Source: Blautia caecimuris (GTDB lineage Bacteria > Bacillota > Clostridia > Lachnospirales > Lachnospiraceae). Taken from it: DNA of 57,598 nucleotides. Of the stretch, positions 50,268-57,598 are shown one piece after another. Made by a program: the position numbers and the translations under genes. Location of the stretch: positions 1-57,598 of the forward strand of contig NZ_JANJZT010000025.1 of assembly GCF_024622975.1 (NCBI RefSeq), given 5' to 3'. Numbering within the stretch: the stretch's first letter is position 1; each line of letters starts with the position of its first letter. The notes under the pieces were generated by a model, which saw only the letters and a program-made list of their open reading frames with translations, made no database searches and was not told where the DNA came from.

Positions 50268-50980
50268 AAGATGAGGGATATTACTTTGGAATCGGGGCAT
50301 TTGAAACCATTGCTTTGGAAGAGGGGGTGCCACAATTTTTAGACCAGCATTATAAACGCTTGCTGGATACGCTTAAGTTTTTGGGGATACAAAGAGACTT
50401 GAATGAAATAAGAGAACAGGTAAATCAAGTATTAGAAGATGAAACAATAAAAAAAGGGAGAAGGGTTTTAAAAATTACTGTTTCAGAAAAAAATATAGAC
50501 ATTGGCATAAGAGATAACAGGTATTGCAAAGAAGATTATGAAAAAGGATTTCTGACTGAATTTTCAAAGATAAGAAGAAATGAGACATCTCCGTTTACAT
50601 ATCATAAAACCTTAAACTATGGGGACTGCATTACGGAAAAAAGAAATGCTCAAAAAAAAGGAATTCAGGAACCGGTCTTTTTGAATACCAAAGGTCAGAT
50701 TGCAGAGGGGGCGACTACCAATGTATTCTTTATAAAAGAGAAAAAAATCGTTACACCTGCCCGAGTTTGCGGTATGCTTCCTGGTATTATCAGGGAGTAT
50801 TTAATTCAAACTTTTGAAGTAGAAGAAAAAATAATTTTACCAAAAGATGTGGAACAGTATGATGAAATGTTCCTGACAAATTCTATACTGGGAATTATGC
50901 CGGTAAGAAAGCTGGGAGACTATACATTCCCTAGTATGGAATATGGAAAAAAACTGAAGAAAAAATTCATTGGATTATAA
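50258..50980 (+). CDS. pabC: Aminodeoxychorismate lyase (240 aa)
   Basis: ATG at 50258 is used; the TTG at 50243 overlaps the GGGAGG site itself. The PLP-dependent fold-type IV protein has the active-site Lys117 in FTYHKTLNYGDC and a PLP-binding stretch EGATTNVFF. It releases p-aminobenzoate and pyruvate from aminodeoxychorismate. The assignment over branched-chain aminotransferase rests on the gene order and short length. Confidence 0.9.
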   Translation: MLIKDEGYYFGIGAFETIALEEGVPQFLDQHYKRLLDTLKFLGIQRDLNEIREQVNQVLEDETIKKGRRVLKITVSEKNIDIGIRDNRYCKEDYEKGFLTEFSKIRRNETSPFTYHKTLNYGDCITEKRNAQKKGIQEPVFLNTKGQIAEGATTNVFFIKEKKIVTPARVCGMLPGIIREYLIQTFEVEEKIILPKDVEQYDEMFLTNSILGIMPVRKLGDYTFPSMEYGKKLKKKFIGL

Positions 50981-51007
50981 AAATATTTGTAAATAGTGTA
51001 AAATGTA

Positions 51008-51036
51008 TTGAGTTTCAGGAAAAAGAATCCTATAAT
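51008..51036 (+). promoter_or_regulatory. Candidate internal promoter for folC onward
   Basis: TTGAGT (51008-51013) and a perfect TATAAT (51031-51036) are 17 nt apart in the only sizeable gap of the operon. It would let the folate genes be expressed independently of the pab genes. Confidence 0.55.
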
Positions 51037-51074
51037 GAGACGGAAAATATCATCTCAGATAGGAGAAAATAAAA

Positions 51075-52373
51075 ATGAATTACGAAAGAGCAAGAGTATA
51101 TTTGGACGAAATGTCCAAATACGGAAGTGTACTTGGCTTGGAGAGTATGAGAGCACTGTTGGACAGACTTGATAATCCCCAGGATGAACTGAAGTTTATT
51201 CACATTTCCGGAACGAATGGCAAGGGGTCTGTGCTGGCATACCTGTCCACAATCCTGAAAAATGCAGGATATTGTACAGGAAGATATAGCTCTCCCGCAC
51301 TTTTTTCTTATCGTGAGAGAATCCAGGTGAACGATGAAAAGATAGAAAAGGATTCTCTTGCCAAACATATTACAACAATTTCCCATGTGGTAGAGGACAT
51401 GAGAAGGGAGAAGGAACCTATACCTACCGTGTTTGAAATTGAGACAGCGTTGGCGTTTATGTATTTTAAAGAGAAGAAGTGTGACATCGTAGTTCTTGAA
51501 ACGGGAATGGGCGGAGCTTTAGATGCAACAAATGTGGTAAACACAACGATTTTAGAAGTTGTCACGCCAATAGGCATGGATCACATGAAAGAACTGGGCA
51601 ATACACTGGAAAAAATAGCACGTCAAAAAGCCGGAATTATTAAAGAAAATACCAGAGTAGTAACAGCTGCACAGAAAAAAGAAGCTAGAGACGTGCTGAA
51701 ACAAGTTTGTGCAGAGCGGAAATGTTTTTTCCGCGAAGTGGATCCTTCCTGTTTCGAAGATATTCATTATGGATGGGATTGTCAGAGCTTTTCCTATAAA
51801 AAGTGGAAAAACGTTCGGATATCTTTGGCTGGAAAATTTCAAATTCAAAATGCGGCGTTGGCCTTAGAAGCAGTAGAACAGCTGAGAGAAGAAGGATTTT
51901 TATTGTCAGAGAAACAGATTTATGACGGGATGTTTGATACAAAGTGGAAAGGCAGATTTACTGTGATATCCCGGGAACCGGTTATCTTGTTGGACGGTGC
52001 CCATAATCCTCAGGCAGCGCAGGCTTTGAGAGAGTCACTGGAAATGTATTTCGGTGATAGAAAAATTTATTATGTTTTTGGTATGTTTGAAGATAAAGAC
52101 TATAACAAGGTTATAGAGATTACAGCTCCATTGGCACAGCATATTGTTACCGTAGAGACCCCTCATAATCCAAGAGCTTTATCTGCAGAGCAATTGAAGC
52201 AAAAGGTGGAATTAGTGAATCCATCTGTAGAAGTATCGGCAAGTATAGAAGATGCTATCGGAAAAAGTTTGGATTTAATGGGCAAAGAGGATATATTGGT
52301 AGTTTTTGGCTCGTTATCGTTTTTACAATTGGCGGAAAAAGCAGTAGAGGAAAGAGGGAAGAAAGATGAATAA
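51075..52373 (+). CDS. folC: Folylpolyglutamate/dihydrofolate synthase (432 aa)
   Basis: ATG at 51075 follows AGATAGGAGAAAATAAAA. The Mur-ligase-type ATP site is [17 protein letters not shown], and the second domain has [16 protein letters not shown]. It ligates glutamate to dihydropteroate and extends folate tails. The stop overlaps the start of folE by 8 nt, so the gene is in one operon with it. Confidence 0.93.
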   Translation: MNYERARVYLDEMSKYGSVLGLESMRALLDRLDNPQDELKFIHISGTNGKGSVLAYLSTILKNAGYCTGRYSSPALFSYRERIQVNDEKIEKDSLAKHITTISHVVEDMRREKEPIPTVFEIETALAFMYFKEKKCDIVVLETGMGGALDATNVVNTTILEVVTPIGMDHMKELGNTLEKIARQKAGIIKENTRVVTAAQKKEARDVLKQVCAERKCFFREVDPSCFEDIHYGWDCQSFSYKKWKNVRISLAGKFQIQNAALALEAVEQLREEGFLLSEKQIYDGMFDTKWKGRFTVISREPVILLDGAHNPQAAQALRESLEMYFGDRKIYYVFGMFEDKDYNKVIEITAPLAQHIVTVETPHNPRALSAEQLKQKVELVNPSVEVSASIEDAIGKSLDLMGKEDILVVFGSLSFLQLAEKAVEERGKKDE

Positions 52374-52923
52374 AGAAAAAATACAAGAAGGCGTAAAGCT
52401 GATTTTAGAGGGAATCGGTGAGGATATTAACAGAGAAGGGCTTTTAGAAACTCCGGACAGAATTGCAAGAATGTATGAAGAATTGGCAGCCGGATATACA
52501 GACTGTGCAGCTGAGCATCTGAGAAAGCGGTTCCATGTGGATAATAATGATATGGTCATGGAAAAGGAGATTCCATTTTATTCTTTTTGTGAGCATCATA
52601 TGCTGCCATTTTATGGAACTGCTGCGATTGCCTATATTCCTGATGGAGAAGTAGTGGGGCTTAGTAAAATGGCTCGTACCTTAGAGGTCTTTGCAAAACG
52701 TTTACAGCTGCAGGAGCGTCTGACAGCGCAAATAGCTGATGTATTTATGGAAGAACTGAAACCTCATGGAGTGATGGTATTGATAGAGGCGGAACATATG
52801 TGCATGACTATGCGGGGAATAAAAAAACCTGGAACAAAGACGGTTACGGTTGTTACAAGAGGCGTTTTTGACGGAGACGAAAAGCTTCAGAACCAGTTTT
52901 ATCGTATGCTGGAAAGGAGATAG
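52366..52923 (+). CDS. folE: GTP cyclohydrolase I, type IA (185 aa)
   Basis: ATG at 52366 overlaps folC. The zinc ligands are in [12 protein letters not shown] and [11 protein letters not shown], and the [20 protein letters not shown] stretch is the conserved core. It makes 7,8-dihydroneopterin triphosphate from GTP, the first pterin step. The next gene starts 2 nt after its stop. Confidence 0.95.
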   Translation: MNKEKIQEGVKLILEGIGEDINREGLLETPDRIARMYEELAAGYTDCAAEHLRKRFHVDNNDMVMEKEIPFYSFCEHHMLPFYGTAAIAYIPDGEVVGLSKMARTLEVFAKRLQLQERLTAQIADVFMEELKPHGVMVLIEAEHMCMTMRGIKKPGTKTVTVVTRGVFDGDEKLQNQFYRMLERR

Positions 52924-52924
52924 G

Positions 52925-53407
52925 ATGAAACGGAACAATAAAATTTGCAGTCATCCTGTCTGGAAAAAATATATGTTGGAACTGGAGGAACTGGAAAAAA
53001 GCCGTATCTTCTGTAAACATGGCATCGAACATTTGTTAGATGTGGCAAGAATCGCGTATATTAAAAATTTGGAAAACAGTTATAATATAGAAAAAGAACT
53101 GATTTATGCGGCAGCTCTGCTTCATGATCTGGGAAGGAGCCTGCAATATACACAGGGAATCCCTCATGAGAAAGCAGTAATTCCTTTAGCAAAGGAAATT
53201 CTGGAGGACTGCAAGTTTGCTCCAGAAGAACAAGAAGAGATTCTTGCAGCTATTGCCTGTCATAGGGCTAAGGAAAATCAGGAGAACAGGGGCTTATCAG
53301 AACTACTTTATTGGGCGGACAAGCAGTCCAGAATGTGCGGATTTTGTAAAGCATCGGCAGAATGTAACTGGAGCGAAGAGAAAAAAAATCATTTGTTATT
53401 TTTATAA
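52925..53407 (+). CDS. HD-domain hydrolase in the folate operon (160 aa)
   Basis: ATG at 52925 lies 2 nt after the folE stop, with GGAAAGGAGATAGG upstream. The protein has the HD metal ligands: His32 and His36 in KHGIEHLLDV, His67-Asp68 in LLHDLGR, and Asp132 in WADKQSR. HD enzymes hydrolyse phosphate esters or nucleotide triphosphates. It lies exactly between folE and folP, where the pathway needs removal of phosphates from dihydroneopterin triphosphate. No Nudix-type FolQ gene is present in the operon. The role is therefore inferred; a signalling or nucleotide-cleaning role is possible. Confidence 0.8.
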   Translation: MKRNNKICSHPVWKKYMLELEELEKSRIFCKHGIEHLLDVARIAYIKNLENSYNIEKELIYAAALLHDLGRSLQYTQGIPHEKAVIPLAKEILEDCKFAPEEQEEILAAIACHRAKENQENRGLSELLYWADKQSRMCGFCKASAECNWSEEKKNHLLFL

Positions 53408-53428
53408 AGACAGAAAGAAGGCAATCAT

Positions 53429-54235
53429 ATGAAAATCGGTAATGAGTATTTTGATATAAAGAAAGAATGTTATGTTATGGGTATTTTGAATGTGACGCCG
53501 GATTCTTTTTCAGACGGAGGGAAATGGACGGATCGGGATAAGGCTCTGCAGCATGTCTCTGATATGATAAAAGAAGGTGCTGCCATTATTGATGTAGGAG
53601 GAGAATCTACACGTCCAGGACATACACAAATAACCATAGAAGAAGAAATTGAGAGAGTTGTACCTGTGATTCAAATGATAAAGGAAAACTTTTCTGTTCC
53701 GGTATCTATTGACAGTTATAAAAGCCCGGTTGTGGAGGCTGCTTTAAAAGCAGGTGCAGACCTGGTGAATGATATCTGGGGATTAAAGTATGACAGGAGA
53801 GTAGCCGATCTGATTGCAGAATATCAGGTTCCGTGCTGTCTTATGCATAACAGGGATAATACAGAATATGAAAATTTTTTAGAGGATGTCTGTCAGGAGC
53901 TGAGAGATTCTGTAAAAATAGCCAAGGAAGCAGGGATTCCTGATGAACATATCATTTTGGATCCGGGGGTGGGCTTTGGAAAAACTTACGAACAAAATCT
54001 TCAAATTATTCATCACCTGGAATGCCTCAAAACATTAGGTTATCCTATATTACTTGCAACTTCCAGAAAGTCAGTCATTGGACTTACACTGGACCTTCCC
54101 GCTGACCAGCGTGTAGAAGGAACTCTTGTTACGACAGTTATGGGAGTAGAGAAAGGCGCTTCTTTTGTACGAGTACATGATGTGAAAGAAAATATAAGAG
54201 CCATAAAAATGACACAGGGAATTTTAAGGGAGTAA
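53429..54235 (+). CDS. folP: Dihydropteroate synthase (268 aa)
   Basis: ATG at 53429 follows GAAAGAAGGCAATCAT. The signatures MGILNVTPDSFSDGG, then IIDVGGESTRPGH, and later LDPGVGFGKT and ATSRKSVIG define DHPS. It joins p-aminobenzoate and 6-hydroxymethyl-dihydropterin pyrophosphate and is the sulfonamide target. It is encoded 5 nt before folB-folK. Confidence 0.95.
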   Translation: MKIGNEYFDIKKECYVMGILNVTPDSFSDGGKWTDRDKALQHVSDMIKEGAAIIDVGGESTRPGHTQITIEEEIERVVPVIQMIKENFSVPVSIDSYKSPVVEAALKAGADLVNDIWGLKYDRRVADLIAEYQVPCCLMHNRDNTEYENFLEDVCQELRDSVKIAKEAGIPDEHIILDPGVGFGKTYEQNLQIIHHLECLKTLGYPILLATSRKSVIGLTLDLPADQRVEGTLVTTVMGVEKGASFVRVHDVKENIRAIKMTQGILRE

Positions 54236-54240
54236 AGAAT

Positions 54241-55062
54241 ATGAAATATGATGAAATACATATAGAAAATCTGGATTTTTTTGCAAATCATGGTGTATTT
54301 CCGGAGGAAACCAAACTGGGACAAAAATTTATAGTATCCTTAGTTCTTTACATGGATACACGAAGAGCCGGAAAAAGTGATGACCTTCAAATGTCTGTGG
54401 ATTATGGTGCAGTGAGCCATTTTGTCACCGAATTTATGAAGAATAATACGTATCATTTAATTGAGGCAGCTGCAGAAAATCTGGTTCAGGAAATTTTGCT
54501 GAAATTCCCATTGCTGGAAGGTATTGACTTAGAATTAAAGAAGCCTTGGGCACCGATTGGACTGCCGGTGGAATATGCATCTGTCAAAATTAGCAGATTT
54601 TGGCACAGAGCATATTTGGGTCTGGGATCTAATCTAGGAGATAAGAAAGCATATTTAGATTATGCAATACAGCGTTTGAATGAGGAAAAGGACTGTAGAG
54701 TGGAAAAGGTATCAGAGTATCTGGTAACAGAACCTTACGGAGGCATTGAGCAAGATGATTTTTTAAATGCATGTCTTCTGCTAAAAACACAGATGTCTCC
54801 TGAGGAACTTCTGGAAAAGCTGCATGAAATTGAAAAGGAAGCGCACCGTGAAAGGATTGTCAGGTGGGGGCCAAGAACGTTAGACTTAGATATTCTGCTG
54901 TATGATAATCTGGTGATGGAAAATGAAGAGCTTATTATTCCGCATATAGAAATGCATATGAGGGAGTTTGTGTTAAAACCTCTCAGCGAAATTGCGCCAA
55001 ATATCCGGCATCCTATCTATAAGAAAACGGTTTCTCAGCTGCTGAAGGAATTGAAAAGTTAA
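54241..55062 (+). CDS. folBK: Dihydroneopterin aldolase / HPPK fusion (273 aa)
   Basis: ATG at 54241 is preceded by AAGGGAGTAAAGAAT. Residues 1-120 are FolB (IHIENLDFFANHGVFPEETK, then YHLIEAAAENLVQEIL). Residues about 121-273 are FolK (AYLGLGSNLGDKKAYL, then RWGPRTLDLDILLYDN). The two domains do consecutive steps, making 6-hydroxymethyl-dihydropterin and then its pyrophosphate for FolP. Fusion of the two is a known variant in Gram-positives. No folA gene follows; reduction to tetrahydrofolate must be encoded elsewhere. Confidence 0.93.
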   Translation: MKYDEIHIENLDFFANHGVFPEETKLGQKFIVSLVLYMDTRRAGKSDDLQMSVDYGAVSHFVTEFMKNNTYHLIEAAAENLVQEILLKFPLLEGIDLELKKPWAPIGLPVEYASVKISRFWHRAYLGLGSNLGDKKAYLDYAIQRLNEEKDCRVEKVSEYLVTEPYGGIEQDDFLNACLLLKTQMSPEELLEKLHEIEKEAHRERIVRWGPRTLDLDILLYDNLVMENEELIIPHIEMHMREFVLKPLSEIAPNIRHPIYKKTVSQLLKELKS

Positions 55063-55447
55063 TCCAAAGCATAATGCCTTTTGATACAGATATATCTTGA
55101 GGAAGAATGAGGGAAATTTGACACTTTGAAGGAAAAGTTGTATCTTTGAATAAAAATATGAAAACGATATCCATGAGATAATAGGAATTGTTCATTTATT
55201 TTAGGAATGAGGAATTGATTAAGAGATAGCAGATTGTGGAATATTTTCGTTTTTGGACAGTAGCCAGAAAATATGCTTTTGCAAATACATATATGGAAAT
55301 AAAAGAGGAAATGGTCGAAAAGACTAGAACTGTCGGATCATTGAAGGTAAAGGCCTCGTAACCGGATATTTTTAAACTTTGCTCTGATACAATGGTTATG
55401 CTGTTGAAAGAAGTCATAGAAAATTGAATTAAATTTGAGAGCCGGAA
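55063..55447. other. Non-coding A/T-rich stretch after the folate operon
   Basis: No ORF above background, no RNA gene and no operon continuation was recognised in this 385-nt stretch. It may be decayed coding DNA. Confidence 0.4.
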
Positions 55448-55485
55448 GCTTCAGTAGTTTAGAAAAGACTACTGGAGCTTTTTTT
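55446..55485 (+). terminator. Strong terminator right of the folate operon
   Basis: AAGCTTCAGTAGT (55446-55458) pairs with ACTACTGGAGCTT (55468-55480) with one mismatch pair, followed by TTTTT. It lies about 380 nt after folBK and may end that operon or a lost gene. Confidence 0.8.
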
Positions 55486-55740
55486 CGTGCCTGATTTTTT
55501 CAGCCAATATCTATAGGTTTTATCTGGCAGTAATTGGTGGAGCAGGCATGAACCAGATCAGAGGACTGTCTTCTGAATTTGAAACTGGCAAACAAATTTC
55601 AAATTCAGGAGGACGGATATGTATATTGAACGTTCATATAAATCCGACGGAAAATATTATGAAAATAGAGGATAATGGAAAATAAACAGAGTATCCAATG
55701 TGGGAGCTCTGCGTGTTGGAAAAAATATTTTTTTGTTCCT

Positions 55741-56088
55741 TACTTGACACATGTACATATGCTCCGTTGAACCCATGCGACAAGCCTTTATCGTAAGGGT
55801 ATTGCTGTGGAAGATATCACATCAGCACTGGGATATACCAGTATTCAGACAACAAAAGACCACTATGTATTTCCGTCTTTTGTTCAAAAACAAGAAGTAG
55901 TAAAGACCGGAGGCGTAATAATTACAGAAGTAGAGAATCAGGAGTGGCCAGATGACAAAGATGATGTTGCATGCATTTGCGGATTAAGATCAACTATTTT
56001 ATCCGTACTTAAGAAAAGCTCCTATATAGCCAGTGAAAAGAGAAATTGCACGGATAACAAAAGTCTGCGGATAAGCCTTACCAGATGA
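55741..56088 (+). pseudogene. C-terminal remnant of a tyrosine recombinase, stop in the active site
   Basis: The frame reads YLTHVHMLR, then TGA at 55768-55770, then THATSLYRKGIAVEDITSAL and GYTSIQTTKDHYVFPSFVQK. HxLRHTHATSLY...GxTSIQTTKDHY is the tyrosine-integrase C-terminal signature: the TGA sits where the His after LR belongs, and the Tyr in DHYVFP is the catalytic residue. Upstream sequence of the enzyme is missing. A short ORF with a good site (ATG 55619, 18 codons) just before it may be an unrelated or decayed start. It indicates an old ICE or phage end here. Confidence 0.7.
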
Positions 56089-56543
56089 GACCTTTGATCC
56101 AGTCAATACGTTTACCACAAAATAAAAATAATGTATTTTTATCATACGGATCGAAGTGGGACTGGAAACGTATAATCCTGGCAAATTCATCAATTACATG
56201 CGAAGCTCTATAGAACCAGCGGCTATGTATACTATTTTTAATCCTTTACCGTCATTGAATATCCATCAACATTCTCGAAAGTGTATGAAGAAATAAAGCA
56301 GATATCTGGTCTGTGATTTCTAATGTGAGGTGATTTCTGTCTCTGATAAAAGCAATGGTTTTATGATCCTGTATTGTATTTTCTGACTGGATTGCATAAT
56401 GATCACAGCTTTGATTTGGAAAATAGTGAGCATCATACATGAAAGACGCTTACCAGAATGATGAAAATTCAGAAAACGAGAATTTTCAGAGAATTTTTAG
56501 TGTAATAATGATTGAAAATATAATAAAGAGTTTTTTAGTCCTG
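56089..56543. other. Unassigned DNA between the recombinase remnant and the Xre gene
   Basis: About 450 nt without a credible gene; open frames on the minus strand (such as 56252-56440) have no supporting features. It is probably decayed mobile-element DNA. Confidence 0.4.
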
Positions 56544-57119
56544 CTAAATTTTGCTAGCTTCTTCAACTGAGATTCTCCACTGCTTCATCGGTTCATGTTT
56601 CCCACAGTCATCACAGGTCTGCGGCCAGTTGATTTTCCATTCAAAATACTCGTCTTTTGTAATTTTGCCGGATTTGAGTTCTTCTTTCCGGATTACCCAT
56701 TCTTTCATGAAATCATTGACAAGCCCATAATTAATCCATAATCCCACAGGTGGATGTGCAGGCCAGCTATCGTTATCATGATAGCGGACAGCGGTGTCAT
56801 CGGAGGAATTGCATTTTTCTCCGGGATAAGTTTCCATTTGGAATAAGTTGATAGCAGACGGATTGAATTCATCTATCCAGAACAGAAGCTCCATGAATTC
56901 GGTAGCATCCATTGTTGTGGCATCATATAGTGTCCATGGATTTACATTCAGGATTTTAGCCATTTCTGTCACCAGTTCTTTTTTTGGAACTCGGTAATTG
57001 GTTTCGTATTGGGCAAGGCGATTCGCCCCTTTTTCACCCCACCCAAGGGCTGCACCAAGTTCAGCCTGTGTCATTTTCCGGAATGTCCGGATTTTTTTTA
57101 TTTTATCTCCAATCGTCAT
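56544..57119 (-). CDS. Xre-family regulator with C-terminal extension (191 aa)
   Basis: The gene reads leftward from ATG at 57119. The N-terminal helix-turn-helix is IKKIRTFRKMTQAELGAALG, then GANRLAQYETNYRVPKKELV. Residues 80-191 form an extra domain, with a FWIDEFNPSAINLFQM segment and a CDDCGKH pair that may bind metal. Its promoter (57179-57151) is divergent from a perfect promoter at 57212. Inverted repeats ATTCGC-6-GCGAAT lie beside both. It probably acts as the repressor of a switch controlling whatever is transcribed to the right. Confidence 0.8.
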   Translation of the reverse strand: MTIGDKIKKIRTFRKMTQAELGAALGWGEKGANRLAQYETNYRVPKKELVTEMAKILNVNPWTLYDATTMDATEFMELLFWIDEFNPSAINLFQMETYPGEKCNSSDDTAVRYHDNDSWPAHPPVGLWINYGLVNDFMKEWVIRKEELKSGKITKDEYFEWKINWPQTCDDCGKHEPMKQWRISVEEASKI

Positions 57120-57150
57120 ATCAGCTTCCTACTTTCTTATTGATAATATT

Positions 57151-57179
57151 ATTTTAACCGCAAAATGTAGTTTTGTAAA
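57151..57179 (-). promoter_or_regulatory. Promoter of the 191-aa Xre regulator
   Basis: On the minus strand TTTACA (57179-57174) and TAAAAT (57156-57151) are 17 nt apart, ending about 30 nt from the start codon. Confidence 0.6.
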
Positions 57180-57186
57180 CAGAAAC

Positions 57187-57272
57187 ATTCGCTAAAAAGC
57201 GAATAATAAGCTTGACATTAACAGAAAAGCGAAATATAATGACAGTATAATATAATTCGCATAAAAGCGAAT
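57187..57272. promoter_or_regulatory. Two operators flanking a perfect divergent promoter
   Basis: ATTCGC-TAAAAA-GCGAAT (57187-57204) and ATTCGC-ATAAAA-GCGAAT (57255-57272) are near-identical inverted repeats. Between them lies the rightward promoter at 57212-57240. They are likely operators of the divergent Xre protein. Confidence 0.7.
57212..57240 (+). promoter_or_regulatory. Perfect consensus rightward promoter
   Basis: TTGACA (57212-57217), 17-nt spacer, TATAAT (57235-57240). This is the best promoter in the window and points away from the Xre gene into the right-end stretch. Confidence 0.85.
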
Positions 57273-57274
57273 GT

Positions 57275-57598
57275 TTGGACCTTGAAAATGAAATGAGCTG
57301 TATGATCTGCTAACACAGATGCCACGACCCTGTAATATTTTATATTCAGGCGAGCGTTAAAGATACTCCGGCAACGGCTGGTATGCCTTAGAGAAAGCTG
57401 CCAGTTTTCAGATTCAGATCTGATAGAGGTCAGTTGTAACACTGACAGCAGATAGTACAAATGGAAGCCAAAACAAGTGCAAGATTTTTAATCGAAGGGA
57501 GTGATGCCGAAAAATCATGAGGGTAGTGTCAAATAATCTATGAAAAACAGAGCTAAAGAAAAAGGCTCAAATGAACCTTGAAAATTGCAGATATTTAT
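57275..57598 (+). ncRNA. Candidate structured RNA or long leader at the right edge
   Basis: About 320 nt downstream of the perfect promoter have no ORF with a ribosome binding site. They contain hairpins such as GTCAGT-TGTA-ACACTGAC (around 57429-57446) and a TCAGATCTGA palindrome (57413-57422). The 11-mer ACCTTGAAAAT occurs at both ends (57279-57289 and 57575-57585). It may be a large non-coding RNA or the leader of a gene beyond the window. No known RNA family is recognised. Confidence 0.4.
57279..57585 (+). repeat. Direct repeat ACCTTGAAAAT, two copies
   Basis: Identical 11-mers at 57279-57289 and 57575-57585, 296 bp apart, bracket the untranslated right-end stretch. Function unknown. Confidence 0.45.

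Noticed and set aside
55999..56193. Minus-strand ORF of 64 codons
   Set aside because: It overlaps the recombinase remnant and has neither a start signal nor a recognisable domain.
57218..57460. Minus-strand ORF of 80 codons at the right end
   Set aside because: It runs against the perfect promoter and through hairpins, has no ribosome binding site and its product looks random.

Overview
The window looks like DNA from a gut-type Clostridia (most likely Lachnospiraceae). The transfer genes match the Tn1549/CTn family of integrative conjugative elements (ICEs) common in that group, start sites carry strong AGGAGG-type ribosome binding sites, and the folate operon is Firmicutes-like. No rRNA or tRNA gene was recognised. 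Base composition changes in blocks: the ICE backbone is G+C-richer, while the cargo, the folate operon and the right end are A/T-rich.

Region 1 (about 90-41000) is one ICE of the Tn1549 type whose left end is broken. It starts with the C-terminal remnant of a sortase-anchored Cna-B surface protein. A run of small conserved ICE genes follows, one of them with an in-frame TAG. Next comes a 2928-residue methylase/helicase gene that carries a complete tnpV gene in another frame (5122-5475). The transfer module is primase, DpnD/PcfM-like, DUF3789, MobC, relaxase, PcfB, an ArdC-like protein, VirD4 coupling protein, Maff2, VirB6, PrgI, VirB4, sortase B and a lysozyme/CHAP hydrolase. An A/T-rich TIR-domain gene with its own promoter and flanking terminators interrupts this module at 13480-14546. 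Cargo follows at 29459-37060: a Xre repressor, a small HTH protein, a two-component system with an ABC exporter and a DUF4097 lipoprotein, and a MATE efflux gene divergent from a PadR repressor and bracketed by two KTR-domain genes. The element closes with a sigma-like protein, a highly structured non-coding stretch, a MazF-like toxin, a SHOCT protein and a large serine recombinase.

Region 2 (about 41000-48050) is a plasmid-like or mobilizable segment: an orphan ParB, a second TnpV, a truncated RepA, a ParM/ParR-type partition pair, a Xre regulator, a candidate oriT, MobC and a MOBP relaxase. The relaxase 3' end is overlapped for about 450 nt by a coiled-coil membrane protein in another frame. 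Decayed fragments follow.

Region 3 (48245-55062) is a compact p-aminobenzoate and folate operon: pabA, pabB, pabC, folC, folE, an HD-domain hydrolase, folP and a folB-folK fusion. A terminator-like hairpin ends right at the pabA ribosome binding site, which suggests control by read-through. No dihydrofolate reductase gene is present. The HD protein is a candidate for the dihydroneopterin triphosphate dephosphorylation step, which otherwise has no gene here.

Region 4 (55063-57598) is decayed mobile DNA: the catalytic C-terminus of a tyrosine recombinase with a stop in its active-site motif, then a Xre regulator. Divergent to that regulator is a promoter with perfect TTGACA/TATAAT boxes, flanked by two copies of an inverted repeat. 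It reads into about 300 nt with no credible ORF but clear hairpins. The strongest leads in the window are the TIR cassette, the two overlapping-gene loci, the right-end switch with its candidate RNA, and the HD protein in the folate operon.
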